A DNA stretch of 64,000 nt from Saprospiraceae bacterium (GCA_026129545.1 JAHCHX010000001.1:743501-807500); one strand, 5' to 3'; positions 44,355 to 53,732 are shown, counted from the first letter of the stretch. Program-made: numbers and translations. The notes: generated from the sequence alone by a model not told the origin.

Positions 44355-45278
44355 ATGAGTAACACTCAGAACTCGCGCGTGTATGGTTTCGTCGTCACTG
44401 CGCTATTGGCCCTAGCCTTCGTGCTCGGATTATTTTTTTGGAAACAATCGAGGAGTTATTTGGCAGAAAAAGAAAAAGCCGAGGCAGAACGCCAAGAGCT
44501 GGTGATGCAGAAAGTAACCTTCGAACGAGAGCTCGATAGCCTTGCCAATGCTTACTCGTCGCTGCGCACCGAAAACGAAAACTTGCAGGGCCGCGTCACG
44601 TCCACCGCCGCGCTGGTGGCTGAAAAGGAAAACACTATCAGACAAATAAAAGCCACTACTGCCAGAGATGTGGATGCCTTGCGCCAGCAAGTGGCGCAGC
44701 TGGAACGCGCAAAAATCGAGTTGGAGACCATCATCAGTGCCTTGCGCATCGAAAACGACTCCCTAAAAGCAGAAAATGAGCGGCTTAGCGGCGAGAATGC
44801 CGAACTGAAAGGGGCCAACACTCAGCTGAGCGAGCAGGTGGATGACTTGGCCAAACAGTTGGCTGAGCAAATCCGCAAGACGCAGTCTGCCAGCTTCAAA
44901 GCGACCTCGTTCAAGGTATGGACGGCCCGAAAGAATGAAAAACTGACCACGAAGGCGCGTCGCAGCCGGGAGATTGATGTGAGTTTCGACCTCGCCGACG
45001 TGCCTGAGCCTTTCCAAGGCTCACAAAAGCTCTACATGGTCATCACGGACGACAAGGGCAAGCCTGTGGCACATCCGAACCCTACGGTAGCAACCGTGTA
45101 CGCGCCTACGGGGCCGGTGGAAATTCAAGCGCAACAAGTGAAGGCGGTGGTGCTTGGGGAGACCCAACGGCTGTCGTTCCACCATAAATTCGATGAAAAA
45201 CTGAAGGCGGGCAGCTATGTGGTGGCGATTTACTGCGACAAAGGGCTGTTGGGGGCGTCAAGTTTTCGGTTGAATTGA
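44355..45278 (+). CDS. Membrane-anchored long coiled-coil protein
   Basis: A 307-residue protein. One N-terminal helix (GFVVTALLALAFVLGLFFW) is followed by a ~160-residue heptad coiled coil (LRTENENLQGRVTSTAALVA, LSGENAELKGANTQLSEQVD) and a C-terminal beta-rich domain at ~200-307 (REIDVSFDLADVPEPFQGSQ, KLYMVITDDKGKPVAHPN). The topology suggests an inner-membrane anchor with a periplasmic rod and head. I recognise the general type common in Bacteroidota but no named family. Partners unknown. Confidence 0.75.
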   Translation: MSNTQNSRVYGFVVTALLALAFVLGLFFWKQSRSYLAEKEKAEAERQELVMQKVTFERELDSLANAYSSLRTENENLQGRVTSTAALVAEKENTIRQIKATTARDVDALRQQVAQLERAKIELETIISALRIENDSLKAENERLSGENAELKGANTQLSEQVDDLAKQLAEQIRKTQSASFKATSFKVWTARKNEKLTTKARRSREIDVSFDLADVPEPFQGSQKLYMVITDDKGKPVAHPNPTVATVYAPTGPVEIQAQQVKAVVLGETQRLSFHHKFDEKLKAGSYVVAIYCDKGLLGASSFRLN

Positions 45279-45285
45279 GTTGAAG

Positions 45286-45320
45286 GGTTTGCCCGGCCGC
45301 TCGGTTTGGTCGGGCAAGCC
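45286..45320. terminator. Hairpin after the coiled-coil gene
   Basis: GGTTTGCCCG / CGGGCAAGCC (9 of 10 paired), extended outside by GAGTTGA / TCAACTC. No long T-run. It belongs to the dispersed GC-rich GCCCGGCC family seen at 17736 and 61130, so a repeat origin is also possible. Confidence 0.4.
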
Positions 45321-45350
45321 TTTCAGCTCAACTCCCCCCTTCAACCACTC

Positions 45351-46109
45351 TCACGCCTTCAGCCCTTCAAATCCGCCTTCCACTCGCTCCTCATTGGTCA
45401 CCAAGTCTGCCCAGCGGCGCAAGGGCGTGCGTTCTCGCGGCTGCCACTCGCCCGTTTCCCAGTTGAGTGCTTCCAAGTTGTTGAAATTCAGTTTATAGTC
45501 GAATTGAGAAGGTACGTCATAAACGTAGCCGTGGTAGTAGTATTTTTTGCCTAGTTCCTGCGATTTGGCTATTTCGAGCAGCATGGTGCCCGCACCGAGG
45601 CTAAGCCGTCCGGCTTCGGGATTGTAGAAACAGTAAGTGCCTGACACGACCTCTGCCCCAATGTGAATGAAACTGCAAGCAATCGGCGGGCTCCCTCCGT
45701 TGCGCAGCGTGAATTCCATGCCCGGCACCGGGTCGCGGTGAGAATTGTGGTTGAGGAAAGAAGCGATGGACTCGGGTCGTCGTTCCTCGAAGCGAGCTAG
45801 TGCGTGTCGGGAAAAGAGCTGCGTCTTGTCGGGTGTCAGTGCAATCGGGGCGTAGCATACATCCAGCTCGCGGACGCGCCGCAACAAGCGTCGCTGACTT
45901 TTGGAAAACTCAAACCCATCGAGGCGGATGCGGAGCGGGACGGTTCGGCACATTTTTCCACGGCAGACGGAGAAATTGTGCCGAACAATAGAGTGGCCTA
46001 AAAGGCGCCAACCCTCAGCCATGTAGCGGTCGAACACAGCTGGCTCGAGCGGCTGCATTTCCATGCTTTCGTCAATGATATCCTCTATGTAGTTGTACTG
46101 GGCTTGCAT
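45351..46109 (-). CDS. Arginine-tRNA-protein transferase-like protein
   Basis: A 252-residue member of the ATE/Bpt-type aminoacyl-tRNA-protein transferases, which attach an amino acid to protein N-termini as a degradation mark (N-degron pathway). The N-terminal half has GWRLLGHSIVRHNF, then CRGKMCRTVPLRIRL and EFSKSQRRLLRR, matching the ATE N-terminal pattern though with a changed Cys set. The C-terminal GNAT-like half has GGSPPIACSFIHIGAEVVSG and KKYYYHGYVYDVPSQFDYK. The amino acid transferred (Arg or Leu) cannot be told. It lies downstream of lysA on the same strand. Confidence 0.65.
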   Translation of the reverse strand: MQAQYNYIEDIIDESMEMQPLEPAVFDRYMAEGWRLLGHSIVRHNFSVCRGKMCRTVPLRIRLDGFEFSKSQRRLLRRVRELDVCYAPIALTPDKTQLFSRHALARFEERRPESIASFLNHNSHRDPVPGMEFTLRNGGSPPIACSFIHIGAEVVSGTYCFYNPEAGRLSLGAGTMLLEIAKSQELGKKYYYHGYVYDVPSQFDYKLNFNNLEALNWETGEWQPRERTPLRRWADLVTNEERVEGGFEGLKA

Positions 46110-46154
46110 GGTACGGAGGTGGAGCGATATTGGGCGAAAAAACGCACCGCAATT

Positions 46155-47399
46155 TTAGAGAATTTCTTCCAAATTGACTGGCACTTGATTGCGTGTTAAA
46201 TCCTCCAATGTTTCGCGTTTGCGAATCAGAAGGGCTTTCCCCTTGTAAAGCAGCGCTTCTGCGGGTCGAGGGCGCGAATTGTAGTTGGAAGCCATCATCC
46301 AGCCATAGGCTCCCGCGTTGTGGAAGCCGATGATGTCGCCTTCCACCACCTCTGCTAGCCGGCGGTCAACGGCGAAGGTGTCCGTCTCGCAGATGTTGCC
46401 CACCACTGTGTAGATGCGCGGTTTGAACGTTGGCTCGGTCACGTTCACGATTTTGTGATACGAGCCGTAGAACATGGGGCGGATAAGGTGATTGAGGCCG
46501 GTGTCCAGACCCACGAAGACCGTCGAGGTGGTTTGTTTCACCAAGGTGCATTTTGCGAAAAGATAGCCTGCCTCACTCACCAGGTATTTGCCCGGCTCAA
46601 ACATCAAGGTCAGTTCGCGGCCAATCTCGTCGCAGAATTGAGCGAATTTCTGGCTGAGTTTTTCGCCTAGCTCCTCCACGTCGGTCTCAATGTCGTCGGG
46701 TTTGTAAGGCACTTTGAAACCACTGCCGAGGTCTATGTACTGAAGATGCGGGAATTTGCGAGCAGCCTCGAACAGGATGTCGGCGCCGCGCAAAAACACA
46801 TCCACGTCGAGGATATCGGAGCCAGTGTGCATGTGCAAGCCTTCGATGATAAGCCCTTGGCTTTCCACCACGCGCAACACATGGGGCAGTTGGTGAATGC
46901 TGATGCCAAATTTGGAATCAATATGCCCCACGCTGATTTTTTCATTGCCGCCTGCCATTAGGTGCGGGTTGATGCGCAGGCAAATAGGGATGTCTTTATG
47001 GTGCAGCCCCCAGTTTTCAAGCATTGGAATGGCATCAATGTTGATTTTCACGCCGAGCCGAGCCGCCTCGTCGTATTCCTCGAAGCTGGCGAAATTGGGG
47101 GTGTAGAGGATGTCTGCTGGCTTGAAACCAGCCATGAGGCCCAATTGCACCTCCTGAATGGACACACAGTCAAGCCCTGCTCCCCATTGGCGAAAGAGCC
47201 GCATCACGGTCAAGTTGGTGAGTGCTTTGCAGGCGTAGTGGATGTGGACTTTCGGATATGAAAAAGCCCCTGTGATGCGCTGGTATTGGCGTTCCATCAC
47301 AGAGGCATCATAGACGTAGAGAGGGGTGCCGTATTCTTTGCAAAGTGCGAGCGGGTCAATGCCGCCGGCGAGTTGGTAGTGGTTGTTGACAAGTTCCAT
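46155..47399 (-). CDS. lysA: Diaminopimelate decarboxylase
   Basis: PLP enzyme of the last step of lysine synthesis (meso-diaminopimelate to L-lysine), 414 residues. Fold-type III features: the PLP Lys in IHYACKALTN near residue 48, HMHTGSDILDVDVF, DLGSGFKVPY for phosphate binding, EPGKYLVSEAGYL, and the catalytic Cys with substrate contacts in GNICETDTFAVDR. The frame extends to 47468, but the preferred start is the ATG at 47399 (MELVNNHYQLAGG), preceded by TACCTTCG, a near match to the -7 element. Confidence 0.92.
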   Translation of the reverse strand: MELVNNHYQLAGGIDPLALCKEYGTPLYVYDASVMERQYQRITGAFSYPKVHIHYACKALTNLTVMRLFRQWGAGLDCVSIQEVQLGLMAGFKPADILYTPNFASFEEYDEAARLGVKINIDAIPMLENWGLHHKDIPICLRINPHLMAGGNEKISVGHIDSKFGISIHQLPHVLRVVESQGLIIEGLHMHTGSDILDVDVFLRGADILFEAARKFPHLQYIDLGSGFKVPYKPDDIETDVEELGEKLSQKFAQFCDEIGRELTLMFEPGKYLVSEAGYLFAKCTLVKQTTSTVFVGLDTGLNHLIRPMFYGSYHKIVNVTEPTFKPRIYTVVGNICETDTFAVDRRLAEVVEGDIIGFHNAGAYGWMMASNYNSRPRPAEALLYKGKALLIRKRETLEDLTRNQVPVNLEEIL

Positions 47400-47464
47400 G
47401 CAGTGTTGCGCAAGCAATTTTTTCAAGGCGCGAAGGTACGGGCTTGCCGACTTTCCCGACCTAT

Positions 47465-48508
47465 TCACCGCAAGTCGCCCTTGTTTTTTTCACGCTCTAT
47501 GGGAGCGGCATCCAGTTTTTGAAAAAATGCCTCCACATAGCGAGCGACTTCTCTTTGCGTGTTTTTGCTCAAAAACGAGGCGTTGCACCAAGCTAGCAGG
47601 TCGGACTGTGCGGCTTTCATGGTCTCGGCAGCCTGCTTGAGTGCGTCGTCGGGCAGGTTGTTGGCCAGCAGCTTGCGCTCTTTCACATTTTTCAGCCCGG
47701 TGTCGGCCCTTGGCACGGCGTAGGGCGCATTGACCAAGCCCGCAAAATCGAAGTCGTAAGGAATCAGGATGAACTTCTCGGTAGGGGCGGTTCTGAAGAG
47801 ATAGATGTTGCGGTTGTCGGCAAGCCCCCAGTCCGTGTTGCCTATCATGTATTGGAACACGGAAGCCAAGGCGGCCTGCTCCGACTGCAAGCTGTCAACG
47901 TTCATTCCGTAGTCTTCCGAGATTTGGCCACCCAACCGCGCTCGCAGTTGCTCTTCGTGTTCCACCAGCAGGCAATAGACAGGCTTCTTCGCTTCTTCCA
48001 CATGTTTGTCGCGGAAAGTGACTTTCACCAAGCGGGCGCGGACACTGTATGGGCTGAGCCGCTCGAACATCCGATAGGCGACATACTCGCGGAGCAACAG
48101 TTCCTCGCCTTTTGGGTCGTTGAAGCAGGGCACCACGAGTTTGATTTCGTTCAAGGTGTCAAGCCCGAGTGCGCGCAATTCCTTTTTCGGGAATTTGAGT
48201 TTCAATGGCGGCACCTCGCAGACGCGACGGCGAAACTTGCCTCGTGCGCGCACTTCCACTTTTAGCATTTTACCATCGGCGGTGGTGAGCGAGCCGGGGT
48301 AGTACTGGTTCGTGTTTTTGTTGTTAATCAGTTCCGTCAAATCCAGTTCCAAGGTCATGGAGATGCCTTCTTGGGGGGTTAGGTAATCGAAGGCAGAAGT
48401 GGCGACGAGGGGTGGTTGGGCGTGAGCGCGGGCAAAAAGCAACAGCAGTACGAGACTGAAAATGAGTGTTTTGGAGGAGCAGAGGAGCGTTTTCGTTAGC
48501 ATAGCCAA
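47465..48508 (-). CDS. Secreted CotH-kinase-like protein
   Basis: A 347-residue exported protein with a signal peptide (LIFSLVLLLLFARAHAQ). The rest resembles the spore-coat CotH kinase superfamily: GSLTTADGKMLKVEVRARGK followed by CEVPPLKLKFPKKELRALG, FQYMIGNTDWGLADNRNIYLF, and FILIPYDFDFAGLVNAPYAV with the catalytic-type Asp pair. Typical Bacteroidota members are of unknown substrate. The gene ends at 47465, so a start for lysA at 47468 would overlap it, which is one more reason to prefer 47399. Confidence 0.7.
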   Translation of the reverse strand: MAMLTKTLLCSSKTLIFSLVLLLLFARAHAQPPLVATSAFDYLTPQEGISMTLELDLTELINNKNTNQYYPGSLTTADGKMLKVEVRARGKFRRRVCEVPPLKLKFPKKELRALGLDTLNEIKLVVPCFNDPKGEELLLREYVAYRMFERLSPYSVRARLVKVTFRDKHVEEAKKPVYCLLVEHEEQLRARLGGQISEDYGMNVDSLQSEQAALASVFQYMIGNTDWGLADNRNIYLFRTAPTEKFILIPYDFDFAGLVNAPYAVPRADTGLKNVKERKLLANNLPDDALKQAAETMKAAQSDLLAWCNASFLSKNTQREVARYVEAFFQKLDAAPIEREKNKGDLR

Positions 48509-48978
48509 AATTTAAATCAGTGAAAAAATAAGGATTAAAATGAAGCAAAACCATGCACCCCGTGCGCGAGCGCACAGCGTTTGGATTTGCCCTGAAATGT
48601 CACTGATTTGGTTGCCGAGAAAAGACACGGTTCATGGGGCGCACGTTGCATTTGGCGTGAGGGTTCAAGTGTTAAATTTTTCAACAGCCGTCCAATATGA
48701 TTTCAATGGTTTCGGCCCCTAAAATTCAGTGATGTTGGCGTGCTACGCATTAGTCGTTGGACGAGGCGCGATGCTCAACGGTCAAACGTCGAGAATCAAA
48801 CGTCGAACGTTGCTCACAGGTGCCGCAAAATAGTAGTTCCCGATGGGTGGGAAAAGGTTACGGTGGCAACAAAGCACCATAAAAAGTGATGGTGAAATTT
48901 ATTCCAACGCCTTGCCGCCAAATCCGTCGTCGCTCGCATCTTTTGTGCAATCCATCCAAACATTGCACCTTTGACCGC
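48509..48978. other. Divergent intergenic region, no supported gene
   Basis: 470 bases between the CotH-like gene and the sigma-factor gene. I find a small direct repeat TCAAACGTCGA (48783-48793 and 48797-48807) and CACCTTTG (48967-48974), a near match to the -7 element just before the sigma gene's GTG. No ORF is convincing. Confidence 0.4.
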
Positions 48979-49509
48979 GTGAACGAAGCAACGCTCCTCC
49001 AAGCCCTTGCGGCCCAAGACCCGGCAGCCCAGAAATGGCTTTACGACCGCTATTCGCCGATGTTGTTTGCGCTTTGCCGCCGCTACCTCCGCACACGCGA
49101 GGATGCGGAGGAGGCGTTGGTGAGCGGGTTGTTCAAGGTGCTATCGCAAATCGAGCATTACACGGGCGCGGGCAGTTTTGAGGGGTGGATGCGCCGCATC
49201 GTGGTGAATGAGTGCCTGATGATGCTTCGCAAGACGCAACTGTTGGTGTTTCCCGGCAACGACTTGCAACTGAACGAATCGCACGCCGATACTTTCAGCA
49301 TTGATGCCGAAATATCGGCGCGAGAAATCCTTGAACTGCTCGACCAACTGCCCAACGGCTACCGCACGGTTTTTAACCTCTATGTGCTGGAAGGCTACAA
49401 ACACCACGAAATCGCCGACTTGCTCGGCATCAGTATCAATACCAGCAAGAGCCAACTCATATTGGCCAAGCAAAAACTTAGAAACCTTCTGAAAGCCAAA
49501 GGTTATTGA
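48979..49509 (+). CDS. ECF-type RNA polymerase sigma factor
   Basis: A 176-residue extracytoplasmic-function sigma factor. Region 2 spans ~10-75 (LYDRYSPMLFALCRRYLRT, GSFEGWMRRIVVNECLMMLR) and region 4 ~115-175 (LDQLPNGYRTVFNLYVLEGY, HEIADLLGISINTSKSQL, the -35-binding helix-turn-helix). The frame opens at 48886, but the GTG at 48979 follows the near-consensus CACCTTTG by four bases and fits the family length. A small membrane protein follows seven bases downstream, likely its regulator. Target promoters unknown. Confidence 0.88.
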   Translation: MNEATLLQALAAQDPAAQKWLYDRYSPMLFALCRRYLRTREDAEEALVSGLFKVLSQIEHYTGAGSFEGWMRRIVVNECLMMLRKTQLLVFPGNDLQLNESHADTFSIDAEISAREILELLDQLPNGYRTVFNLYVLEGYKHHEIADLLGISINTSKSQLILAKQKLRNLLKAKGY

Positions 49510-49515
49510 TTCGCC

Positions 49516-49734
49516 ATGTCAGATTTGTTTGACTTCTTTAAGGAAAACGAGAACAAACTCCACGAGCGCCCGCCCGAACAGGCTTGGGCCAAATTGGAGC
49601 AAAAACTCGAACGAAACCGCCGTCCCAAGCGACGGGGCATTCGCTTCATGCAGTTGGGCGTGGTGGCGCTGGCGATTTTGATACTGCTTTTGGCCGCTGG
49701 CTTGGTGTGGTATTTTGTGAGGAAAATGGGGTGA
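49516..49734 (+). CDS. Single-pass small membrane protein, putative anti-sigma partner
   Basis: A 72-residue protein. The cytoplasmic ~45 residues are charged and helical (MSDLFDFFKENENKLHERPP, AWAKLEQKLERNRR), followed by one membrane helix (VVALAILILLLAAGLVWYF). It starts seven bases after the sigma factor stop, the position of anti-sigma factors, but is shorter than most and lacks a periplasmic sensor domain. The role is inferred from position only. Confidence 0.55.
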   Translation: MSDLFDFFKENENKLHERPPEQAWAKLEQKLERNRRPKRRGIRFMQLGVVALAILILLLAAGLVWYFVRKMG

Positions 49735-49755
49735 TGAGGTTTCTCCATGTCTTTT

Positions 49756-49860
49756 ATCCCCTGATTCGCCAGAATTTGTCAGATGCTCATGATTGATGTC
49801 CCTGATTTTGAACAAATTGCGCTTTTAGCCATGCCCAAAACTTGGCGGCGCGAAGTATAG
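49756..49860. repeat. Dispersed ~105-bp element, copy 5
   Basis: TATCCCCTGATTCGCCAGAA to GCGAAGTATA with the common core. The following 180 bases up to the next gene hold a weak palindrome (GAGGATGTCTCACA at 49901 against a diverged mirror near 49990) and no ORF. Confidence 0.8.
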
Positions 49861-50039
49861 TCATCAGTTGCTTTTTCCCTACCTTGCGCCGCAATTCAAA
49901 AGAGGATGTCTCACAGCTCATCAAACATTGAGAATTGATGATTTTTCATTGATGATCGGTCATTGTTCAATTGCCAAATGATTTGCGAGACGGCCTCCTC
50001 TACCTTCCAACCTCTACTTTCTACCATCAACCGTAAGAA

Positions 50040-52304
50040 ATGGCAAAATCCGGCAAGCCCAACCCCAAGTCTGGCAAACAACAGCAGGCGACACCCAGCC
50101 AGAAAAAGACCGAGACACCAAGCCGTTCGCCCGTGCGCGAAAGCAAGCCGCGCAAGACTGCCGAAATCCGCAATCTCTTGGAGCGACCTTCCACCCAATC
50201 GCCCTACGACCCGCTGCTGCGCAAAATCTTCTGGGGCGTGGCTGCTGCGGGGCTGTTGGTGCTGGTCATTCTTTCCTTCGGCTCCGGCATCAATGCCGAC
50301 GATAAGTTCCAAGTGGATTATTCGCAAAAGCTCGTCCGCTATTACGGCACGTTTGGCAAGGACACCGCTGCGCTAAACATCCCCGATGGCAATATGCACC
50401 TCTACGGCGGCTTCTTCGAAGTGGTGACGGGCTTTGCAAACAAGGCCTTGGGCTTCGAGCCGACGACTTTGGCTTATCACAACGTGCGCCACGCATCAAG
50501 TGCCGTGCTGGGCTGGAGCGCCATGCTGTGCGCGGCACTGTTCGCGCAGATGTTTGCGGGTTGGCGAGCCGGACTCATCACTTTGATATTCATGTTGTTG
50601 TCGCCGCGTTTTGTTGGTGACTCTCTGATGAACCCCAAGGACATCCCCTTTGCGGCGGGCTACATGATGGCAATTTACAACATGGCTGCCGTGTTGGAGC
50701 GAATGCCAAATCCTCGGCGCTGGAACGTGGTGGGCTTGGTGGTCGGGTTAGGCATCGCGCTGGCGACAAGGGCGGGTGGCTTGTTGTCGTTCGCCATGCT
50801 GGGATTGTTTGCGGCGCTTCATTTTTGGCTCAAAAACGGCGGCTTGGCAGCATTTTCCAATGGTGCGGTTTTGAGAAAATACGCGCTGGTCGTAGTCGGC
50901 GCAGCGGTGGCTGGCTATGCGTTCGCGCTGCTCTTCTGGCCCTTCGGGTTGCAGGCACCGTTGAAAAACCCCTTTGAGGCGCTCTCTAAATTTGCTGACT
51001 TGGAGGTGAAAATCCGGGTGCTTTACGAGGGCGCCAACGTGATGTCGGACAAAACACCGTGGCACTATCCGCTCAAATGGATGTTCTACACGATTCCGTT
51101 GGCGGTGATTTTGGGTGTGTTCGGCAGCCTGCTTGGGTTGTTCGTTTTGCTCAAAAAATACAACCCGTTGTGGGTGTCGCTGGCTCTTTTTGCGGCTGTT
51201 TTCCCTGTTTTTTATGTGATTTACAAAAACTCGGTGATTCACGACGGGTGGCGTCACCTCACGTTTGCCTATCCGCCGATGTGCGTTGCGGCGGCGTTGG
51301 CTTGGAACGAACTTGTCGGTTTTTTTGAAGGAAAAAAATACGCGCAATGGGCAACCTACGGTCTCATGGGTGTCTTGCTCGCCGATGCGGGTGCTTTCAT
51401 CGTGTCCAATTACAAATTCCCCTACGTCTATTTCAACCCCGTTGTCGGTGGGGCGAAGGGTGCTTACGACAAGTTTGAGACCGACTATTGGGGCGTGAGC
51501 GTTCGACAAGGGATCGAATGGCTGGAATCGCAGGGCGTGTTGCGACCCGACATGAAGGACACGGTGGCCATCGCCACCAATATGTTCTATTCGGCTCGCC
51601 AACTGACCGACAAATACGGCGACAAGGTGCATTTGAAGTACCTCAAATGGGAAAGGCGCTGTGACGAGGCTTGGGATTACGCGCTGTATCCTTCCAGATT
51701 CATTGACGGGGCCACGCTTCAGAAAGGCTCGTGGCCGCCCAGCAATGCCGTATATGTGGTGAGGGCCGGCGGCGCTCCGCTGTTGGCTGTGCTCAAAGAT
51801 GACACCAAGCACTGCGCCACCGCTACTGCCGCGTTCAAATCAACCGATTGGCCCACAGCCATCGAACACTACAAATCCGAAGTGGCCGCCCATCCCGACA
51901 ACGACATCGCTTGGGTGGGTATGTCGCTCTCGTACCTGAACCTCGGCGAGCTGGAAGAATCCAAGAAGGCCGCCGAACGCGCCATCGAAATCACGCCCGA
52001 CGACCCTCAGGCCAATAATTTGATTGGGATGTATTGGATGAACAAAAACGACGCGGCAAAAGCCAAAAGCCAGTTTGAACTCGCCTTGCGCAAGGAGTCC
52101 AACAACCCCATGGCTTGGTATTACCTGGCTATCATCGCCCGTTCGCAGCAGGACAACCAGACCGCGCTCAAAAACCTGATGAACGCTATTGAGCTGGCGC
52201 CCAATTTCAAGCAGGCCTACGAAATGTCGGCACAGATTTATGAGTCGCAGGGCAACGCGCAGGCGGCACAGCGGTTTCGGGCGGCTCTGGGCCAATTGCA
52301 GTGA
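50040..52304 (+). CDS. GT39/PMT-like membrane glycosyltransferase with C-terminal TPR repeats
   Basis: A 754-residue protein. A basic, disordered cytoplasmic N-terminus (about 1-60) precedes a helix (VAAAGLLVLVILSFGSG) and about ten membrane segments. The periplasmic region between the first segments has DDKFQVDYSQKLVRYYG and later FVGDSLMNPKDIPFAAGYMM, as in PMT/GT39-type enzymes. Residues ~600-754 form TPR repeats (AWVGMSLSYLNLGELEESKK, DDPQANNLIGMYWMNKNDAA) for protein contacts. It probably glycosylates or moves envelope glycans; the donor and acceptor are unknown. Confidence 0.75.
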   Translation: MAKSGKPNPKSGKQQQATPSQKKTETPSRSPVRESKPRKTAEIRNLLERPSTQSPYDPLLRKIFWGVAAAGLLVLVILSFGSGINADDKFQVDYSQKLVRYYGTFGKDTAALNIPDGNMHLYGGFFEVVTGFANKALGFEPTTLAYHNVRHASSAVLGWSAMLCAALFAQMFAGWRAGLITLIFMLLSPRFVGDSLMNPKDIPFAAGYMMAIYNMAAVLERMPNPRRWNVVGLVVGLGIALATRAGGLLSFAMLGLFAALHFWLKNGGLAAFSNGAVLRKYALVVVGAAVAGYAFALLFWPFGLQAPLKNPFEALSKFADLEVKIRVLYEGANVMSDKTPWHYPLKWMFYTIPLAVILGVFGSLLGLFVLLKKYNPLWVSLALFAAVFPVFYVIYKNSVIHDGWRHLTFAYPPMCVAAALAWNELVGFFEGKKYAQWATYGLMGVLLADAGAFIVSNYKFPYVYFNPVVGGAKGAYDKFETDYWGVSVRQGIEWLESQGVLRPDMKDTVAIATNMFYSARQLTDKYGDKVHLKYLKWERRCDEAWDYALYPSRFIDGATLQKGSWPPSNAVYVVRAGGAPLLAVLKDDTKHCATATAAFKSTDWPTAIEHYKSEVAAHPDNDIAWVGMSLSYLNLGELEESKKAAERAIEITPDDPQANNLIGMYWMNKNDAAKAKSQFELALRKESNNPMAWYYLAIIARSQQDNQTALKNLMNAIELAPNFKQAYEMSAQIYESQGNAQAAQRFRAALGQLQ

Positions 52305-52323
52305 CGGTCGCGCAGGCCACAGT

Positions 52324-53118
52324 TCATTTTGCCCCCTCTGCCAAGCGTGTCTCGTCGGCTGACAGTCGCCTGAGCCATCGCTCAAACCATGCTGCGTCCA
52401 TGGGCTTGCCTGACACATAATAGCGCACGTGGCCGGGGCCGTCGTCGCGAAGGCGCGTGCCCAATTTGTTTTTGAGGTTGTTCACCGTGCCGAGGTTGCC
52501 ATCAATGATTTGAATTTCTGGCGGCAACACTTGGCGCATGATTTTTTTGAAAAATAAAAAATGGGTGCAGCCCAGCACCACCGCGCCGTATTGACTGAGC
52601 GCGAGGCCGTCGAGTTTTGCGTTCAGGTATGCGACGATGGTTGGCTCGTCGAACTCAAACCGCTCGGCAAACATCACCAACTCCTGCAAGGGCAGATAGT
52701 CCACCACCTGTTCCGTGTCCACGCGAGCAACGAGATTCCTGAATTTTTCCTCTTTCAATGTCAATTCGGTGGCAAACACCAACACGCGCTTGCGCCCCCC
52801 AGCCATCACGGCGGGTTTCACGGCAGGCTCCATGCCAATGACGGGGAATGGGTAGCGTTGCCTCAAATCCTCGATGGCGACGCTGGTGGCCGTGTTGCAG
52901 GCCACCACGAGTGCCTTGATGTTTTGTTGGGCGATGAACGCGGCGGCTGAGAGCACCAATGCCCGCACCTCTTCCTTCGGGCGTGTGCCATAGGGCGCGT
53001 TGTCGCCGTCGGAAAAATAAATATAGTGTTCGTTGGGCAGGATTTTTAGTGCCTCGTGCAACACGCTAAGGCCACCAATGCCCGAATCAAAAAAGCCAAT
53101 GGGACGGTTTTTTTGCAT
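52324..53118 (-). CDS. murI: Glutamate racemase
   Basis: Supplies D-glutamate for peptidoglycan by converting L-Glu to D-Glu. The 264-residue protein has the two catalytic Cys motifs VVACNTATSVAIEDLRQ (near residue 70) and AVVLGCTHFLFFKK (near 182), and the N-terminal GFFDSGIGGLSVLHEAL with the catalytic Asp. Length fits. It converges with the GT39-like gene 20 bases away. Confidence 0.93.
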   Translation of the reverse strand: MQKNRPIGFFDSGIGGLSVLHEALKILPNEHYIYFSDGDNAPYGTRPKEEVRALVLSAAAFIAQQNIKALVVACNTATSVAIEDLRQRYPFPVIGMEPAVKPAVMAGGRKRVLVFATELTLKEEKFRNLVARVDTEQVVDYLPLQELVMFAERFEFDEPTIVAYLNAKLDGLALSQYGAVVLGCTHFLFFKKIMRQVLPPEIQIIDGNLGTVNNLKNKLGTRLRDDGPGHVRYYVSGKPMDAAWFERWLRRLSADETRLAEGAK

Positions 53119-53310
53119 ACTACGCGAATGAGGGTTTGAGGTAAAAGGCCGAAAACGTGTTATCGTTGTTTGCCGCTGTTGCGCCTCCCCGCTGGCACAA
53201 GCGGATTTTTTGCCGCTGTTGCGCGTCTTCGCCGACTACAAGCGGACCTTTTGGTCAACAATCACCAAAAGAGATGACGAATTGCAACACTCACAACGTG
53301 TTTTGCGTCG

Positions 53311-53318
53311 TAATTTTG
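53311..53318 (+). promoter_or_regulatory. -7 element before ccmE
   Basis: TAATTTTG, 15 bases before the ATG at 53334, fits TAnnTTTG. It supports the internal start over the longer frame from 53157. The region just upstream (53168-53250) contains two imperfect copies of a ~41-base repeat with TTGCCGCTGTTGCGC. Confidence 0.45.
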
Positions 53319-53333
53319 CAAAAAATTCTGGAG

Positions 53334-53732
53334 ATGAAAAAATCACACATCATAGCTATTGCCATCGTCGCTGTTGCCATCGGCATCCTCATATCGGCCA
53401 GCAAGGACGTGACCACCTATTCCAATTTTGCCCAAGCCACGGCGAGTGGCGAGCGGGTGAAACTCATCGGCCAATTGGTGAAAGACCGACCTGTGGATTA
53501 CAACCCCGAAAAGGCACCTGACTATATGGCGTTCTATATGAAGGACGAGGCGGGCGAGGTGCGGCAAGTAGTGCTAAGAGCTGCCAAACCGCAGGACTTC
53601 GAGCGTTCCGAATCCATCGTGCTCACCGGGCAGATGAATGGCGACCACTTCGAGGCATCGGATATGCTGCTCAAATGCCCGTCGAAGTACAAAGACCAAG
53701 AAATCTATGTGCGCTCGGAGCAGAAAAATTGA
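53334..53732 (+). CDS. ccmE: CcmE-like cytochrome c maturation haem chaperone, CxxxY type
   Basis: Membrane-anchored haem chaperone of cytochrome c maturation system I, 132 residues. An N-terminal helix (AIAIVAVAIGILISAS) is followed by an OB-fold domain (VKLIGQLVKDRPVDYN, ESIVLTGQMNGDHFEASDM). The haem-binding site that in most bacteria is His (HxxxY) is here Cys115 with Tyr119 (LLKCPSKYKDQEI), the CxxxY variant described for some bacteria and archaea. The haem lyase gene ccmF lies 1.4 kb downstream on the opposite strand. No other ccm gene lies in the window. Confidence 0.8.
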   Translation: MKKSHIIAIAIVAVAIGILISASKDVTTYSNFAQATASGERVKLIGQLVKDRPVDYNPEKAPDYMAFYMKDEAGEVRQVVLRAAKPQDFERSESIVLTGQMNGDHFEASDMLLKCPSKYKDQEIYVRSEQKN

